9,671 nucleotides of DNA, taken from positions 1 through 9,671 of the forward strand of contig CAKREL010000084.1 of NCBI GenBank assembly GCA_934317205.1. Reading direction: 5' to 3'. Within the stretch, counting starts at the first letter, position 1. Each line of letters starts with the position of its first letter. This DNA is from an uncultured Eubacterium sp. (GTDB lineage: Bacteria; Bacillota; Clostridia; Lachnospirales; Lachnospiraceae). Under the pieces are notes generated by a model that ran no database searches, was not told where the DNA came from, and saw only the letters and a program-made list of their open reading frames with translations. Below, in pieces: positions 9,262-9,671 of this stretch. The translations under genes were made by a program, and so were the position numbers.

Positions 9262-9671
9262 ATGCAGGAAACAAATATCTCTATCAATGAAATTATCATG
9301 TATCTGCGCAAATCCCGATCAGATGATCCGTATATGACTGTGGAAGAAGTCCTTGCCCGACATGAGCGGCAGCTCCAGGACTATGCTCTCTCCTCTTTCG
9401 GATCCAGCATTTCGGAAGAACGGATTTTTCGGGAAGTTGTTTCCGGGGAAACCATTGCGGACCGTCCGGTTATGCAAAGCGTCATGAAATACCTTGAGAG
9501 CGGTCAGATTAAAGGTGTGCTGGTCATTGAGCCGCAGCGTCTCTCCCGTGGCGATCTGGAGGACTGCGGACGCATTATCAATGCATTCCGGTACACAAAT
9601 ACTCTGGTCCTTACTCCACCGAAAACTTATGACCTCTCTGACGAGTACGACCGAAAGTTTTTTGAAATGGA
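9262..9671 (+). CDS. Large serine recombinase, N-terminal catalytic domain (cut by the window edge)
   Basis: A site-specific recombinase expected to integrate and excise the element. The visible 136 residues are the resolvase/invertase catalytic domain: YLRKSRSDD with nucleophile Ser18, SGETIADRPVMQSVMKYL (61-78) matching the SG...RP...L block, and EPQRLSRGDLED (90-101) with the two active-site arginines R93 and R96. The recombinase and zinc-ribbon/coiled-coil DNA-binding domains of large serine recombinases lie outside the window, so 'large' is inferred from the family and the element context. AGGAGG lies eight bases before the ATG; two nearby upstream ATGs are out of frame. The GC content is higher than in the AT-rich cargo. 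A possible SOS box and a candidate small RNA gene lie upstream. Confidence 0.9.
   Translation, partial: MQETNISINEIIMYLRKSRSDDPYMTVEEVLARHERQLQDYALSSFGSSISEERIFREVVSGETIADRPVMQSVMKYLESGQIKGVLVIEPQRLSRGDLEDCGRIINAFRYTNTLVLTPPKTYDLSDEYDRKFFEM

Larger units (their letters stand above)
1..9671. mobile_element. Part of an integrative element with rolling-circle replication genes and a serine recombinase
   Basis: The gene set (serine recombinase, HUH Rep, SSB, S24 repressor with divergent XRE gene, type I toxin-antitoxin, Fic, small membrane proteins of unknown role) has the make-up of an integrated mobile element or plasmid-like prophage. No capsid, terminase, Zot-like ATPase, relaxase or type IV secretion gene is visible, so whether it is a phage, an ICE or a mobilisable element cannot be decided here. 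Neither end nor any attachment site could be identified: SSB runs out of the left edge and the recombinase out of the right edge. The 3575-9040 interval is clearly more AT-rich than the flanking replication and recombinase genes, which suggests that cargo was acquired from a different source. Confidence 0.6.

Noticed and set aside
1..9671. tRNA, rRNA and CRISPR arrays
   Set aside because: No clover-leaf-like sequence, rRNA signature or regularly spaced repeat array was seen on either strand.

Overview
The window looks like part of an integrative mobile element from a low-to-moderate GC Firmicute, most likely a Clostridia/Lachnospiraceae gut bacterium. The evidence is strong AGGAGG-type ribosome binding sites, sigma-A promoters of the TTGACA-N17-TATAAT type, and the gene set: a large serine recombinase, an HUH rolling-circle Rep, SSB, an S24 self-cleaving repressor with a divergent small XRE protein, a holin-like type I toxin and a Fic protein. 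The host assignment is inference; no rRNA or housekeeping gene is present.

Left third (1-3507, all minus strand, read leftwards): a tightly packed block. From upstream to downstream it holds a 22-aa leader ORF, a 65-aa basic helical protein, two small two-TM membrane proteins (65 and 67 aa), a 19-aa leader ORF, a zinc-ribbon/HTH protein, an 89-aa helical protein, a non-coding stretch with a 24-bp-arm inverted repeat and a hairpin (candidate replication origin), the HUH Rep, an RNase H-fold protein that has lost most catalytic acids, and SSB (cut by the window edge). This looks like a replication module.

Middle (3495-5182): AT-rich cargo made of two convergent overlapping pairs of small membrane proteins. 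A 242-aa TM/coiled-coil protein faces a 76-aa TM protein (TTG start), and a 109-aa tail-anchored protein faces a 49-aa tail-anchored protein. A small basic ORF lies between them and is transcribed divergently from overlapping promoters. None has a function I recognise.

Regulatory switch (5212-6216): a 67-aa Cro-like XRE protein (minus) and a LexA/CI-like S24 repressor (plus) are divergent. A 17-bp palindromic operator fits into the spacer of a consensus xre promoter; a second, 23-bp copy lies before the 49-aa membrane gene, an imperfect third copy lies between the regulators, and a 14-bp exact half-copy lies inside the inverted repeat upstream of rep. The repressor keeps its Ala-Gly cleavage site and Ser/Lys dyad, so induction by DNA damage is expected. 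An unrecognised 344-aa protein follows.

Right third (7311-9671): a type I toxin-antitoxin locus of the holin-like toxin family with a consensus antisense-RNA promoter; an AT-rich region with about seven copies of a TTAGTCTAAAAAT-like motif in front of a class II Fic AMP-transferase-like gene; a candidate small RNA; and the start of a serine recombinase preceded by a GGAAC-N4-GTTCC box resembling the Firmicutes LexA site. The parts fit a damage-inducible element: repressor self-cleavage and LexA release would act together on excision and replication, while the toxin and Fic modules may stabilise or defend the element. That integrated model is inference.
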